From contig QHYH01000120.1 in the NCBI GenBank assembly GCA_003223215.1, positions 1-64,000 on the forward strand: a stretch of 64,000 nucleotides of DNA. The letters run 5' to 3'. Every line of letters starts with the position of its first letter. The stretch's first letter is position 1. This document shows, piece after piece, positions 53,574 to 60,960 of this stretch. Both the position numbers and the translations under genes were made by a program. Under the pieces are notes generated by a model. The model made no database searches. It was not told the DNA's origin and was given only the letters and a program-made list of their open reading frames with translations. The stretch is from Acidobacteriota bacterium (GTDB taxonomy: Bacteria; Acidobacteriota; Terriglobia; Acidiferrales; UBA7541).

Positions 53574-54737
53574 ATGGATGCTGACGGGCGTCTTGTGTTG
53601 AAATCTTTGGCAGTCCTTGCGTTCGCCACGGTGCTCTGCTGCGCTCCCGTTCGTTCCGATTCCAGCACGGAGAAGATCTTCGAAAGCGCGTCGGCAGCGC
53701 TCAGGAAAGGCGACTACGCAGCCGCGGAGGTCGGTTTCCGCAAGGTTTTGCAAGCGGAACCTAGGAACATCGGGGCAATGAGCAACCTCGGCGTGGTCTA
53801 TTCGCGCACACTGCGCTACGCGCGGGCGATCGAGATTTACAAGCGCGCACTGCGATTGAGCCCGCGGGAGCAAGGCGTGCTGCTGAATCTGGGGCTCGTC
53901 TATCTCAAGCAAGACGATTACGGGCGCGCAAAGCCGTATTTTGAGCGGCTTCACAGGATGGATCCGAAAAACGCGCAGGCTGCGAATTTGCTCGCCACGT
54001 GCCTGGTTTACGGAGGCGAGCCGGCGGGGGCCTTCGAGGTACTGAAACCTCTGATGGAAGGCACTCCCGATCCGGCAACATTGTATTTGCTTGGCGTGGC
54101 GTATTCGCGCAGCGGACAAGCGGAAGCGGGCGAGCAGATCTTCGCAAAGCTCCTCACCAATGGTTCCACGAAGGCGCAGGCAAGTTTCCTGCTAGGGCAG
54201 GCATATTACGACTCGGCGCGTTTTGAGGAAGCCGAGCAGGCGTTTAAGAGCGCGCTGAAGGTTGACGCCCACTTTCCTGGTGCGCACCGCGAACTGGGAA
54301 AGGTATACATCAGCTTGCGCCGCAGCGAGGAAGCGGAAAAAGAGCTTCGCGCAGCTCTTGACCAGGACGGCGAGGACACCAGCGCGATCTATTTTCTCGG
54401 CGCACTCTATGTGCAGAACGGGGAATATCGAAAGAGCGTGCCGCTGCTCGAGCAGGCTCACAAAGTGATCCCTGACTCCTGGTCGGCAGCGTATTACCTG
54501 GGCAAGGCAAAACTGAAAATGAACCAAGCACGGAACGCTGTTCCCCTGCTCGAGGAGGCGGCGGAGCTGAATCCGGACGAGCCGAGCGTGTTTTATCTCC
54601 TGGCGACCGGGTTGAAAGCCCTGGGGCGGAATCAAGAGGCCAAGGCTGCCCTGAAGCGCGTATCGGAATTGCACGCCACGAGCCTGGAAGCGGAGAAAAA
54701 GGCATTGCGGGATGCGAACGTGGTGGGAACGAGATAG
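53574..54737 (+). CDS. Exported TPR-repeat protein, 387 aa
   Basis: The ATG at 53574 is followed by a signal peptide (LVLKSLAVLAFATVLCCAPV, residues 8-27). About ten TPR units fill the rest: YAAAEVGFRKVLQAEPRNIG, YARAIEIYKRALRLSPREQG, FEEAEQAFKSALKVDAHFPG and EEAEKELRAALDQDGEDTSA are clear examples. The protein should form a periplasmic or surface solenoid. It starts 181 bp after the receptor stop; a CCGGGG/CCCCGG stem at 53502-53525 lies between and could attenuate transcription. The next gene encodes an ASPIC/UnbV protein, forming the receptor-TPR-ASPIC trio. Confidence 0.87.
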   Translation: MDADGRLVLKSLAVLAFATVLCCAPVRSDSSTEKIFESASAALRKGDYAAAEVGFRKVLQAEPRNIGAMSNLGVVYSRTLRYARAIEIYKRALRLSPREQGVLLNLGLVYLKQDDYGRAKPYFERLHRMDPKNAQAANLLATCLVYGGEPAGAFEVLKPLMEGTPDPATLYLLGVAYSRSGQAEAGEQIFAKLLTNGSTKAQASFLLGQAYYDSARFEEAEQAFKSALKVDAHFPGAHRELGKVYISLRRSEEAEKELRAALDQDGEDTSAIYFLGALYVQNGEYRKSVPLLEQAHKVIPDSWSAAYYLGKAKLKMNQARNAVPLLEEAAELNPDEPSVFYLLATGLKALGRNQEAKAALKRVSELHATSLEAEKKALRDANVVGTR

Positions 54738-54938
54738 ACAAAGGTCAGTAGTTAGAACTTTTGGATCGGGCAGCGAGAGAAGAGCGGTGTGCTGTGGGGC
54801 GCTAGCATCGCGCGCGACCGATAGTTGCAGGAATGGAGACGCAGCATCCCGTCGGGATCGGGGGTGCTGCTGCCCTGATAGGACTTGGGGCGACAAACTT
54901 CAGAGGCGGACACTAGGTTGAAGTGCGGAGCAAGGAAA

Positions 54939-56687
54939 ATGACGCTGGCGCTGGCGAGCGTAATTGCAGCGTCGGGGGCGCGGGCACAAGGCGTGGCGAT
55001 GGGGTCGGGGCCGCGGCCGGGCATCAAACCGATCCAATGCAAGGGACGCGGGATTCCTCAATTGGAGGACATCACGCAGAAGGCTGGGATTCGCTTCACG
55101 CACTCCTCGGCGCCGGAGAACCGCTACATCGTGGAATCCATGAGCGGCGGAGTGATTCTAGTGGACTATGACCGCGATGGCTGGCCGGACATTTATTTTA
55201 CGAATGCCCCCACGGTCGAGATGGCGCTGCGGGGCGAAACGGCCCCCGGGGCCTTGTATCACAACAATCATGACGGCACGTTTACCGACGTGACCGCGAG
55301 GTCCGGGATGCAAACGCCGTGTTTTGGAATGGGGGGAGCGGTCGGAGATTACGATAACGACGGCTGGCCGGATATTTATCTGACCTGCCTGGCCGGGAAC
55401 GTGCTGTACCACAACAATGGAGATGGCACATTCACCGATGTGACGCCGAAGGCGGGAGTGCGGGATGGCCGATGGTCCACGGGGGCGGCGTTTGCAGACT
55501 ACGATGGAGACGGCTTTCTCGATTTGATGGTGGCGAATTACGTGGACCTGGACCTGAGGCACTTGCCCGTATTCGGCAGCGGTGCGACGTGCAAATTTAT
55601 GGGGATTGACGTACAGTGCGGTCCTCGCGGATTGAAGGGCGCAGGCGATTCGCTGTTCCACAACAACGGAGACGGGACGTTCGCCGACGTTTCGAAAAAG
55701 GCCGGAGTAGACGACGCAAAGGGCTTTTACGGCCTGACGGTGGTGTGGGCGGACTTCAACAATACCGGACGCCCGGACATTTATATAGCCAATGATTCGA
55801 CAGCGAGTTATTTGTACCGGAATGCGGGGAACGGCAAATTTACGGAGATTGGCTTGGAGTCAGGGACGGCGCTGGGGGAAGACGGCCACGAGATGGCGGG
55901 CATGGGCGTGGCCGTTGGCGACTATTTGCATACCGGACGGCCATCGCTGGTGGTCGCAAATTTTGCGCTGGACAATAGCCCGCTGTTCCGCAACGACGGC
56001 GAATGGAGTTTTGAGGATGTTTCGTATCCATCCGGAATAGGTTTGCCGTCGGTACGTTGGGTCAAGTGGGGCGACGCGTTCGTGGATTTGGATAACGATG
56101 GATGGCTGGATTTGATTACGGTCAATGGCCACGTTTATCCGCAAGTGGATACCTTGTCGTCGGGAGCGCGGTATCGCCAGCCGAAGCTGGTGCAATTCAA
56201 TCAAGGAGATGGAACGTTCTGCGACGCGAGCGATCAGGCTGGGCCGGCGATTCTGGAGCCGCGAGTGTCGCGCGGGTTGGCCGTGGGGGACTTATTTAAC
56301 GACGGCAATATGGACGCGGTTGTGGAGGATCTAGTGGGTTCCCCTATGATCCTGCGCAATCATGGGATCGCCGGGCGTCATTGGGTGAGTTTCGAGTTGG
56401 CGGGAACCAAGAGCAACCGCCTAGCCATCGGAGCAAAGGTAAAAATTGTAGCGTGCGGCGTGACCCAGACCGAAGAGATTCACAGCGGGGGGAGTTATCT
56501 CTCACAAAACGATTTGCGCGTCCATTTTGGTTTGAACAAGGCAACGATGATCGACAGTGTGGAGATTCGCTGGCCTTCGGGGTCGCTCGATCGCGTGAAG
56601 AACTTGGCCGTGGACCGGTTCTATGCAGTACTTGAAGGCAAGGGCATAGTGCCTCCGGAACAAATCCGCCCGCTTAAGAAGCCTTAG
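54939..56687 (+). CDS. Secreted FG-GAP/VCBS repeat protein with UnbV/ASPIC domain (CRTAC1-like), 582 aa
   Basis: The signal peptide MTLALASVIAASGARAQG begins at the ATG at 54939, with AAGG/GGAG upstream; a TTG at 54885 gives a longer frame that I reject. Seven or more FG-GAP/VCBS blades carry DYDRDGWPDIYF, DYDNDGWPDIYL, DYDGDGFLDLMV and similar calcium-binding loops, folding into a propeller. The C-terminal ASPIC/UnbV domain (about residues 480-570) includes RLAIGAKVKIVACGVTQTEE and VHFGLNKATMIDSVEIRWPS. Such proteins are secreted or surface-exposed and are thought to bind ligands or other proteins. The enzymatic role, if any, is unknown. It follows the TPR gene by about 200 bp on the same strand. 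Confidence 0.88.
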   Translation: MTLALASVIAASGARAQGVAMGSGPRPGIKPIQCKGRGIPQLEDITQKAGIRFTHSSAPENRYIVESMSGGVILVDYDRDGWPDIYFTNAPTVEMALRGETAPGALYHNNHDGTFTDVTARSGMQTPCFGMGGAVGDYDNDGWPDIYLTCLAGNVLYHNNGDGTFTDVTPKAGVRDGRWSTGAAFADYDGDGFLDLMVANYVDLDLRHLPVFGSGATCKFMGIDVQCGPRGLKGAGDSLFHNNGDGTFADVSKKAGVDDAKGFYGLTVVWADFNNTGRPDIYIANDSTASYLYRNAGNGKFTEIGLESGTALGEDGHEMAGMGVAVGDYLHTGRPSLVVANFALDNSPLFRNDGEWSFEDVSYPSGIGLPSVRWVKWGDAFVDLDNDGWLDLITVNGHVYPQVDTLSSGARYRQPKLVQFNQGDGTFCDASDQAGPAILEPRVSRGLAVGDLFNDGNMDAVVEDLVGSPMILRNHGIAGRHWVSFELAGTKSNRLAIGAKVKIVACGVTQTEEIHSGGSYLSQNDLRVHFGLNKATMIDSVEIRWPSGSLDRVKNLAVDRFYAVLEGKGIVPPEQIRPLKKP

Positions 56688-57137
56688 GTATGCGCAAGAG
56701 ACGGCGAGCTGCCGGCGCTACTTTGAAACGTGGACTCGGCGATGCCAGTTTGTACTGGGGGTCGGAAGGCCTACCGACACGGAGAGAGATACGGCGTCGG
56801 GCGCGTGCTTTAGGCGTGCCCCTACAAGAAAGTCTGGGATAATTGTGTCGCATCGGCTTCGAGAAATTCGTCGCCGATGGTAGTTGCGCTAGGAGCCAAC
56901 GCACCCGCGGCTTCGTGACGACTGATACTGGCTACTGCAAAGTGGCCGGTGCTGATTGGGATAGACTCTTTGCGCGGAAGATGTACCCGCACGCATAAAA
57001 GACGAGCTCGCCGGACAGCCCGTTTCTCCCGTACGGCGTCGTTGCCGGGCGCAAGTAACCAACGTGAGCGTCTTTGCTGTGCCGCCAAGAAGATTGTCTT
57101 CGTCTTCGTTCGGCGCAACCCCTGCGGCCAACACGCC
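56688..57137. other. 450-bp interval without a supported gene
   Basis: Downstream of the ASPIC gene. Several minus-strand open frames overlap here but have no consistent start or recognisable domain. The tail of one (AGALAPSATTIGDEFLEADA) might be a protein fragment, but I could not support it. Confidence 0.3.
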
Positions 57138-57263
57138 TCAGAACTCGATCTTCGCGACCAGCTGCAGAATGCGCGGGGACCGCACGCCGCTGATGGCGCC
57201 GAACCCAAACTTGTTGACCAAATTTCCGCTCGAATCGTACGGCAGGCTCGTAATCGTCGGGTT
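57138..57263 (-). pseudogene. C-terminal tail of a TonB-dependent receptor
   Basis: The minus strand encodes NPTITSLPYDSSGNLVNKFG then FGAISGVRSPRILQLVAKIE and a final Phe before the stop. This is a typical last beta-strand of an Oar-like receptor, ending in an aromatic residue. Nothing of the remaining barrel is present: the next bases upstream are copy F of the zinc-ribbon/TM repeat on the other strand. It is a 41-codon relic of a fourth receptor gene. Confidence 0.65.
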
Positions 57264-57274
57264 CGTTAGCCTGG

Positions 57275-57358
57275 AATGCTGTTTTGTCGCCCCTGTTGAT
57301 TCTTTTCTCGGCGTTGTCAGCCGCCACGTTCCTACTGTTGCTGGTTCTGCGCCGGTAA
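57275..57358 (+). repeat. Fragment of the zinc-ribbon/two-TM gene family (copy F)
   Basis: The plus strand encodes NAVLSPLLILFSALSAATFL then LLLVLRR and a stop, matching the second membrane segment of copies B and C. It is in opposite orientation to the other copies and directly abuts the receptor tail at 57138-57263. Confidence 0.6.
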
Positions 57359-57400
57359 AAGAAGGCTGCCAGCCAGTGAACGCTCCGCGAATAGCGGGAT

Positions 57401-57646
57401 TCACAAATTTGGCGGCCACTTCCGGGCGGTGTGGAAGACGCGCAGAACTTCCACTCTGTCCTCACGGATGTAGGGCGTACCCGTAAACACCATCTCCTCG
57501 ATCTGCCACTCGTTTACGGCGATGTACTGACGGATGGCTTCGGCAGCAATGAAAGAGCGGCTGCGGCGCTGCGCCTTGGCCAGACCGTCAATGCGTCTCC
57601 GCAGCTCCGGCTCCAGCCGCAGCGTCATTACCCTCTTTTCCGCCAT
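57401..57646 (-). CDS. RHH antitoxin fused in frame to the C-terminal tail of a RelE/ParE toxin, 81 aa
   Basis: The ATG at 57646 has GGAGG upstream. Residues 1-51 are a ribbon-helix-helix antitoxin: KRVMTLRLEPELRRRIDGLA, then KAQRRSRSFIAAEAIRQYIA and VNEWQIEE. Residues 52-81 are the end of a RelE/ParE-type toxin: MVFTGTPYIREDRVEVLRVF then HTARKWPPNL. The toxin's first 60-70 residues are absent. The simplest explanation is an internal deletion that kept the frame. The product could still bind DNA through the RHH part, but cannot be a complete toxin. It is divergent from the AAA/DUF4143 gene, sharing a 106-bp control region. Confidence 0.7.
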   Translation of the reverse strand: MAEKRVMTLRLEPELRRRIDGLAKAQRRSRSFIAAEAIRQYIAVNEWQIEEMVFTGTPYIREDRVEVLRVFHTARKWPPNL

Positions 57647-57718
57647 GAATATCCTCCGAATACAAAAGAACACTGTGTATTCAAACTCGGTTCGGCAACC
57701 GGCTCTCCTGACATGGCT

Positions 57719-57742
57719 TGCGATATATTCGATTCTATCGCA
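57719..57742. promoter_or_regulatory. Inverted repeat and promoter region of the AAA ATPase gene
   Basis: TGCGATA (57719-57725) and TATCGCA (57736-57742) are perfect 7-bp arms around a 10-bp spacer, immediately followed by a TATTAT -10-like hexamer (57743-57748) and the ATPase ATG at 57753. The mRNA would have almost no leader. The site is well placed for binding by the divergently encoded ribbon-helix-helix protein. Confidence 0.5.
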
Positions 57743-57752
57743 TATTATAACC

Positions 57753-58913
57753 ATGTGGATTACACGCGATGTAGAGCCCAAACTGCAGCGATCGGCACGA
57801 ACGCGTCCGGTCATGGTGCTCACAGGGGCTCGTCAGACCGGAAAGACCTCTACCCTTCTGCGGCTGTTTCCTAATCACGCGTTTGTCTCGCTGGATCTCC
57901 CCAGCGAAGCGGAACAGGCCGAGAAGGAACCCGATAATTTTCTTCGCCGCCATCCCGCCCCGGCAATCATTGATGAGGTGCAATACGCACCAGGCTTATT
58001 CCGGCATCTCAAAGTAGCCGTGGACACCAGGCGCGCAAGCAACGGGCAGTTCCTGCTCACAGGCTCACAAAAATTCACCTTAATGAAGAGCGTCTCGGAA
58101 TCCTTGGCTGGACGGGCGGACATCCTTGAACTAGAGACCCTTTCGCTGGCCGAGATTCGGGCCGCCCTGCCGCAAACGAAGCTAGAGGCGGCCATCGTTC
58201 GCGGGGGTTTTCCGGAACTACACGCCAACCCAGACATCGACCACGCGACCTTTTACAACTCCTATCTTGCAACCTATCTCCAGCGCGACGTTCGATCATT
58301 GGCCAACGTCGGCAATCTCAGGGACTTTGAGCGGTTTTTGCGTGCTTGCGCCCTGCGCTCTGCCAACTTGCTGAACAAGGCTGATCTGGCACGTGATGTG
58401 GGTATTGCCCCTTCCACAGCGAATCATTGGCTGTCGACCCTGGAGGCCTCGGGGCAGGTCGTGCTACTCGAGCCGTGGTTCTCGAACCGCACAAAGTCCA
58501 TCGTGAAGAGTCCGAAGCTCTATCTGGCCGACACCGGACTGCTCTGTGCTTTGTTGAATATTGGTTCTGAAGATGCCCTTCACCAATCACCGGCGGTGGG
58601 CGCGATCTGGGAAACATTTGTCTTCGCCCAGTTGCGTAGCCGCGAACGCCGAGCGGGACGCGCAGGAAGTTTGTTCTTTTGGCGTGATCGTACACGTGAA
58701 GTGGACTTCGTAGTCGATGTCGGCGGGCGATTGGAACTCTTTGAGGCGAAGTGGACCGAATTACCCGCCGAAAGCGACGTCGTGAATGTAGATTTCATGC
58801 GAAAGACACTGGGCAAAGCGAGGGTCATCAGTGGAGCGGTTGTTTCTCGAACGCCGAACAGCTTTCCCATCGTCAATGGATTGCGGGCCCCGGCGATATC
58901 TGAATTGATCTGA
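57753..58913 (+). CDS. AAA-family ATPase with C-terminal DUF4143, 386 aa
   Basis: The N-terminal AAA_14 domain (about residues 1-130) has Walker A VLTGARQTGKTS, a Walker B-like AIIDEVQYAP and sensor FLLTGSQKF. A winged-helix-like segment (NLLNKADLARDVGIAPSTAN) follows. The DUF4143 domain, with the restriction-endonuclease-like core REVDFVVDVGGRLELFEAKW, makes up the C-terminal third. This architecture is common in bacteria; function is uncertain, with proposed links to mobile elements or defence. I place the start at the ATG at 57753, since the longer frame overlaps the antitoxin gene. No Shine-Dalgarno site is visible, and the gene may be leaderless. Confidence 0.85.
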   Translation: MWITRDVEPKLQRSARTRPVMVLTGARQTGKTSTLLRLFPNHAFVSLDLPSEAEQAEKEPDNFLRRHPAPAIIDEVQYAPGLFRHLKVAVDTRRASNGQFLLTGSQKFTLMKSVSESLAGRADILELETLSLAEIRAALPQTKLEAAIVRGGFPELHANPDIDHATFYNSYLATYLQRDVRSLANVGNLRDFERFLRACALRSANLLNKADLARDVGIAPSTANHWLSTLEASGQVVLLEPWFSNRTKSIVKSPKLYLADTGLLCALLNIGSEDALHQSPAVGAIWETFVFAQLRSRERRAGRAGSLFFWRDRTREVDFVVDVGGRLELFEAKWTELPAESDVVNVDFMRKTLGKARVISGAVVSRTPNSFPIVNGLRAPAISELI

Positions 58914-59023
58914 GGCACGCCTCTGGCCACCTTCGACATGTCTTCCCCTGGGGGAGCGGCGATAGCCCGCGAGCCTGGTTAAGGTAGCCGCAGCATGCTC
59001 TCCGCTCCCGGCCAGGAGGAACT

Positions 59024-59095
59024 ATGCCCTACAGAATAGCCGGAATCGATGTTCATAAGAAGGTGAGGGACCGTCACTTTCCTTCCAGTCTCTGA
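59024..59095 (+). mobile_element. N-terminal stub of an IS110-family transposase
   Basis: An excellent AGGAGGA at 59014-59020 precedes an ATG whose product opens PYRIAGIDVHKK, the DEDD-transposase start typical of IS110/IS1111 elements. After about 14 codons the sequence diverges and stops at 59093-59095. The rest of the transposase is missing. Confidence 0.65.
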
Positions 59096-59161
59096 GTGAC
59101 GCCAAACCTCGTGGCTACCTGGCCCTTGCCGGTCAAACTGGAAACCAAACGAGAACACCCT

Positions 59162-59181
59162 CCTCGCCCTAAAGGGCGAGG
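59162..59181. repeat. Palindrome after a TnpB-like tail
   Basis: CCTCGCCC (59162-59169) and GGGCGAGG (59174-59181) form an 8-bp stem with a TAAA loop. On the minus strand the hairpin begins at the stop codon of the TnpB-like remnant at 59169-59273, as in the right ends of IS200/IS605-type elements. Twenty bases (59171-59190) are repeated, inverted, at 61017-61036. Confidence 0.5.
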
Positions 59182-59273
59182 ATTCCTACGGTCTCCTGCT
59201 GTTTTTGCAGGATGACTTCGGCGGGTTCCTGGATGCACTTCGAGTTCGGGCAGGACTGGCTGCCTAAGCGCAT
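59169..59273 (-). mobile_element. Probable C-terminal tail of a TnpB-type protein (copy 1)
   Basis: The minus strand encodes CIQEPAEVILQKQQETVGIL then AL and TAG. The element QEPAE and the ending VGILAL are shared with the remnant at 60961-61041 (KQEPAESALVETKPGFVGIL). Both are followed by a GC-rich hairpin. This is the layout of the 3' end of IS200/IS605 or IS607 tnpB genes. The body of the gene is absent. The family call rests on layout and memory of TnpB tails and is moderate. Confidence 0.4.
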
Positions 59274-59312
59274 CCGCTACTACCCTCTGCCTACACGACC
59301 TTCGTGCAAAGC

Positions 59313-59375
59313 CTATTCCTGCTCCGTTACAGTGCCACAGCGTTGGCAGAGAAACGAGCGTTCCCAGTGGGCATA
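59313..59375 (-). repeat. C-terminal fragment of the zinc-ribbon/two-TM gene family (copy D)
   Basis: The minus strand encodes YAHWERSFLCQRCGTVTEQE before TAG, almost identical to the ends of copies A and B (RYSQWERSFLCQRCGTLTEQ). Only the C-terminal CxxC segment survives. Confidence 0.65.
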
Positions 59376-59433
59376 TCAATGGAGGGCAGCGAACGATATA
59401 TTTCCCGCACGAGGCATGAACCTGTCGCGTTTC

Positions 59434-59637
59434 CTAGGACGATTCCGCTTCCAGGGCGGCTGCTTGTGCCCGCAATTCGGCGGGAGGGACCTCGACCACC
59501 TTTCCATCGCGCCAGATGTAGATGGGCAAGCCTTGCCGAGCGTGCTCGACAAGCACTCTCTCCACAGCAGCTTTGAGCGCCATTTCGGCGCGCTGTTCCA
59601 AAGGCAGGTTCAAAACGTTTGCGGGGGGCTTTGTCAT
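59434..59637 (-). CDS. Small putative antitoxin of a zeta-like toxin locus, 67 aa
   Basis: The product reads LEQRAEMALKAAVERVLVEH then ARQGLPIYIWRDGKVVEVPP. This resembles short helical proteins, ending in a conserved 'GLP-WRDGKVV' strand, that are commonly encoded next to zeta/AAA_33-type kinases and annotated as their antitoxins. The ATG at 59637 overlaps the stop of the zeta-like gene (ATGA), so the two were translationally coupled. Unlike most such loci, the small gene is second. It appears intact while its partner is frameshifted. Confidence 0.6.
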   Translation of the reverse strand: MTKPPANVLNLPLEQRAEMALKAAVERVLVEHARQGLPIYIWRDGKVVEVPPAELRAQAAALEAESS

Positions 59638-60211
59638 GGCTTTCCGTAGCGAGCAATCAGTCCGTCGTAAATCTCTTGGTCCATTATACGAAGGCTCGCG
59701 AATTTCTCAAAGGCAATGACATCAGGCGCGGTGCCTGAGTTATCAAGGAGCGTCCACGAATCACTAAGAGACCTGTAGAGGAGCAAGAAGTTTCGAATCG
59801 AGCGGTCAAATCGACGGCGCACCACAGTTTCCGGCACGTCGTGGCCACCGCCCATGACCCTGGCTTTCACTCTGGTCAGCGCGAGTTCAACGGTTGGAAC
59901 CCACAGGAAGAAAAAGTGGACTTCATCTCCCAGCTTCTTGAGGCGGCGAATCACGCTCAAGTAGCTCCGGCCCGCAAGAGTCGTCTCAAAGCCGAAGCTC
60001 TCGCGGTGTTTTACAGCGAGCTTAATCTCTTCGAGCATCAGCCGCCCGGCGCGGAAGGCAGCGGCTTCGGGCCTGAATGGTGACACTCCCTGTGCGATCA
60101 AATCTGCGTTGATGAAATTCCTACAGTCCGCGTAAGCCGGCAAGAATTCTCTCGCGAACGTGTCTTGCCAACGCCGTTCGGCCCGGCAATGACGTAAACA
60201 CTCGGATTCAA
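59634..60211 (-). pseudogene. Zeta-toxin/AAA_33-like kinase gene broken at the Walker A motif
   Basis: From a TTG at 60211 one frame gives PSVYVIAGPNGVGKT, a perfect P-loop. One missing base near 60160-60163 shifts the reading frame. The continuation TFAREFLPAYADCRNFINAD, then FGFETTLAGRSYLSVIRRL and GGGHDVPETVVRRRFDRSIR, lies in the next frame and runs to the stop at 59634. The joined protein of about 190 aa would be a complete zeta-like kinase with the substrate Asp and Arg-rich lid. As sequenced, no product contains both the P-loop and the rest. The break could also be an assembly error. Confidence 0.75.
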
Positions 60212-60332
60212 GATCGCGCCTTCCCGAGGCGGCCCCCATGATACGGTAGCAGCGAGCGCCAGCTTCGTTAACGTGATGTTTGGCTGCGGTCCTTCATCCC
60301 CAAAAACCCTAAAAAACCCGCATCCTCATTGG

Positions 60333-60497
60333 TCATTCCGTTAAAGTGCCACAGCGTTGGCAGCGGAACGAGCGTTCCCACTGGGAGTACAGGCGCTTGT
60401 AGGCGGACTGATTGTGCCTCCAGAAGAGAACCACAAACAGTGGGAAGATGGCGACAGATATCCTAAAGAAAAGAATCAACGGAGGCGACAAAACAGC
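60333..60497 (-). repeat. Fragment of the zinc-ribbon/two-TM gene family (copy C)
   Basis: This 55-codon in-frame stretch (AVLSPPLILFFRISVAIFPL, then FVVLFWRHNQSAYKRLYSQW and ERSFRCQRCGTLTE) keeps the second membrane segment and the C-terminal CxxC. The zinc ribbon and first membrane segment are gone, replaced by a PIN toxin start. It ends three codons before the usual EQEF. Confidence 0.7.
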
Positions 60498-60577
60498 AGA
60501 AGAATGTGCAGCCCATCAGGCTGAAGCGCCGCAGACACCACAATGTTCGTGTCAACGACGAGTCGAAGCGAAATCAT
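60476..60577 (-). pseudogene. Truncated PIN-domain toxin gene
   Basis: The ATG at 60577 overlaps the stop of the Phd/YefM-type antitoxin. The first 23 codons (MISLRLVVDTNIVVSAALQP, then DGL) are the start of a PIN toxin with the first catalytic Asp. The following codons (HILLLFCRLR) come from copy C of the zinc-ribbon/TM repeat read out of frame, and the frame then stops. The remaining catalytic residues are missing. Confidence 0.7.
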
Positions 60578-60873
60578 CTGCGCTTCGTTTTCTTGTCACG
60601 CGCAGCCCTAATGATGCGGTCAATTTGCTGCGAAGTGAGAACGTCCGTCCCTTTCGCCTTCGACTCTTCGCCGATGATCGTGAGAACTTCGGGCTCTGGA
60701 GCTGCAAGCCGTACATAGTCACGGATACTGAGGAGGATCGCGCGGGGCACCCCGCGTTTCTCGATCACCAGTGAGCGACGCTGATCCACGACCCGTTGCA
60801 GGAGTTTGCCAAAATTGGTGCGTGCCTGCAGGGCAGTCACGACGATACTCTCTTTCTTTTGTGTCCTCGCCAT
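60574..60873 (-). CDS. Phd/YefM-type antitoxin, 99 aa
   Basis: Type II antitoxin. The N-terminal DNA-binding fold reads VVTALQARTNFGKLLQRVVD, then SLVIEKRGVPRAILLSIRDY, typical of the Phd/YefM family. The C-terminal arm (SKAKGTDVLTSQQIDRIIRA) would normally wrap the toxin. The start is ATG at 60873, or TTG at 60876. It is intact, while the downstream PIN toxin overlapping it by ATGA is truncated after 23 codons, so it is an orphan antitoxin. It may still bind its own operator. Confidence 0.82.
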   Translation of the reverse strand: MARTQKKESIVVTALQARTNFGKLLQRVVDQRRSLVIEKRGVPRAILLSIRDYVRLAAPEPEVLTIIGEESKAKGTDVLTSQQIDRIIRAARDKKTKRR

Positions 60874-60960
60874 CAAATCAACTCATCAGTTGGATTATAC
60901 GAACATACGAACTGTGCAGTCTGCTTGCAACGCCTTTTGATCGAGAACGGCAGAATCCTC

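Noticed and set aside
56822-57208. 128-aa minus-strand frame downstream of the ASPIC gene
   Set aside because: No start site or family; it overlaps the receptor tail remnant, which is in another frame.
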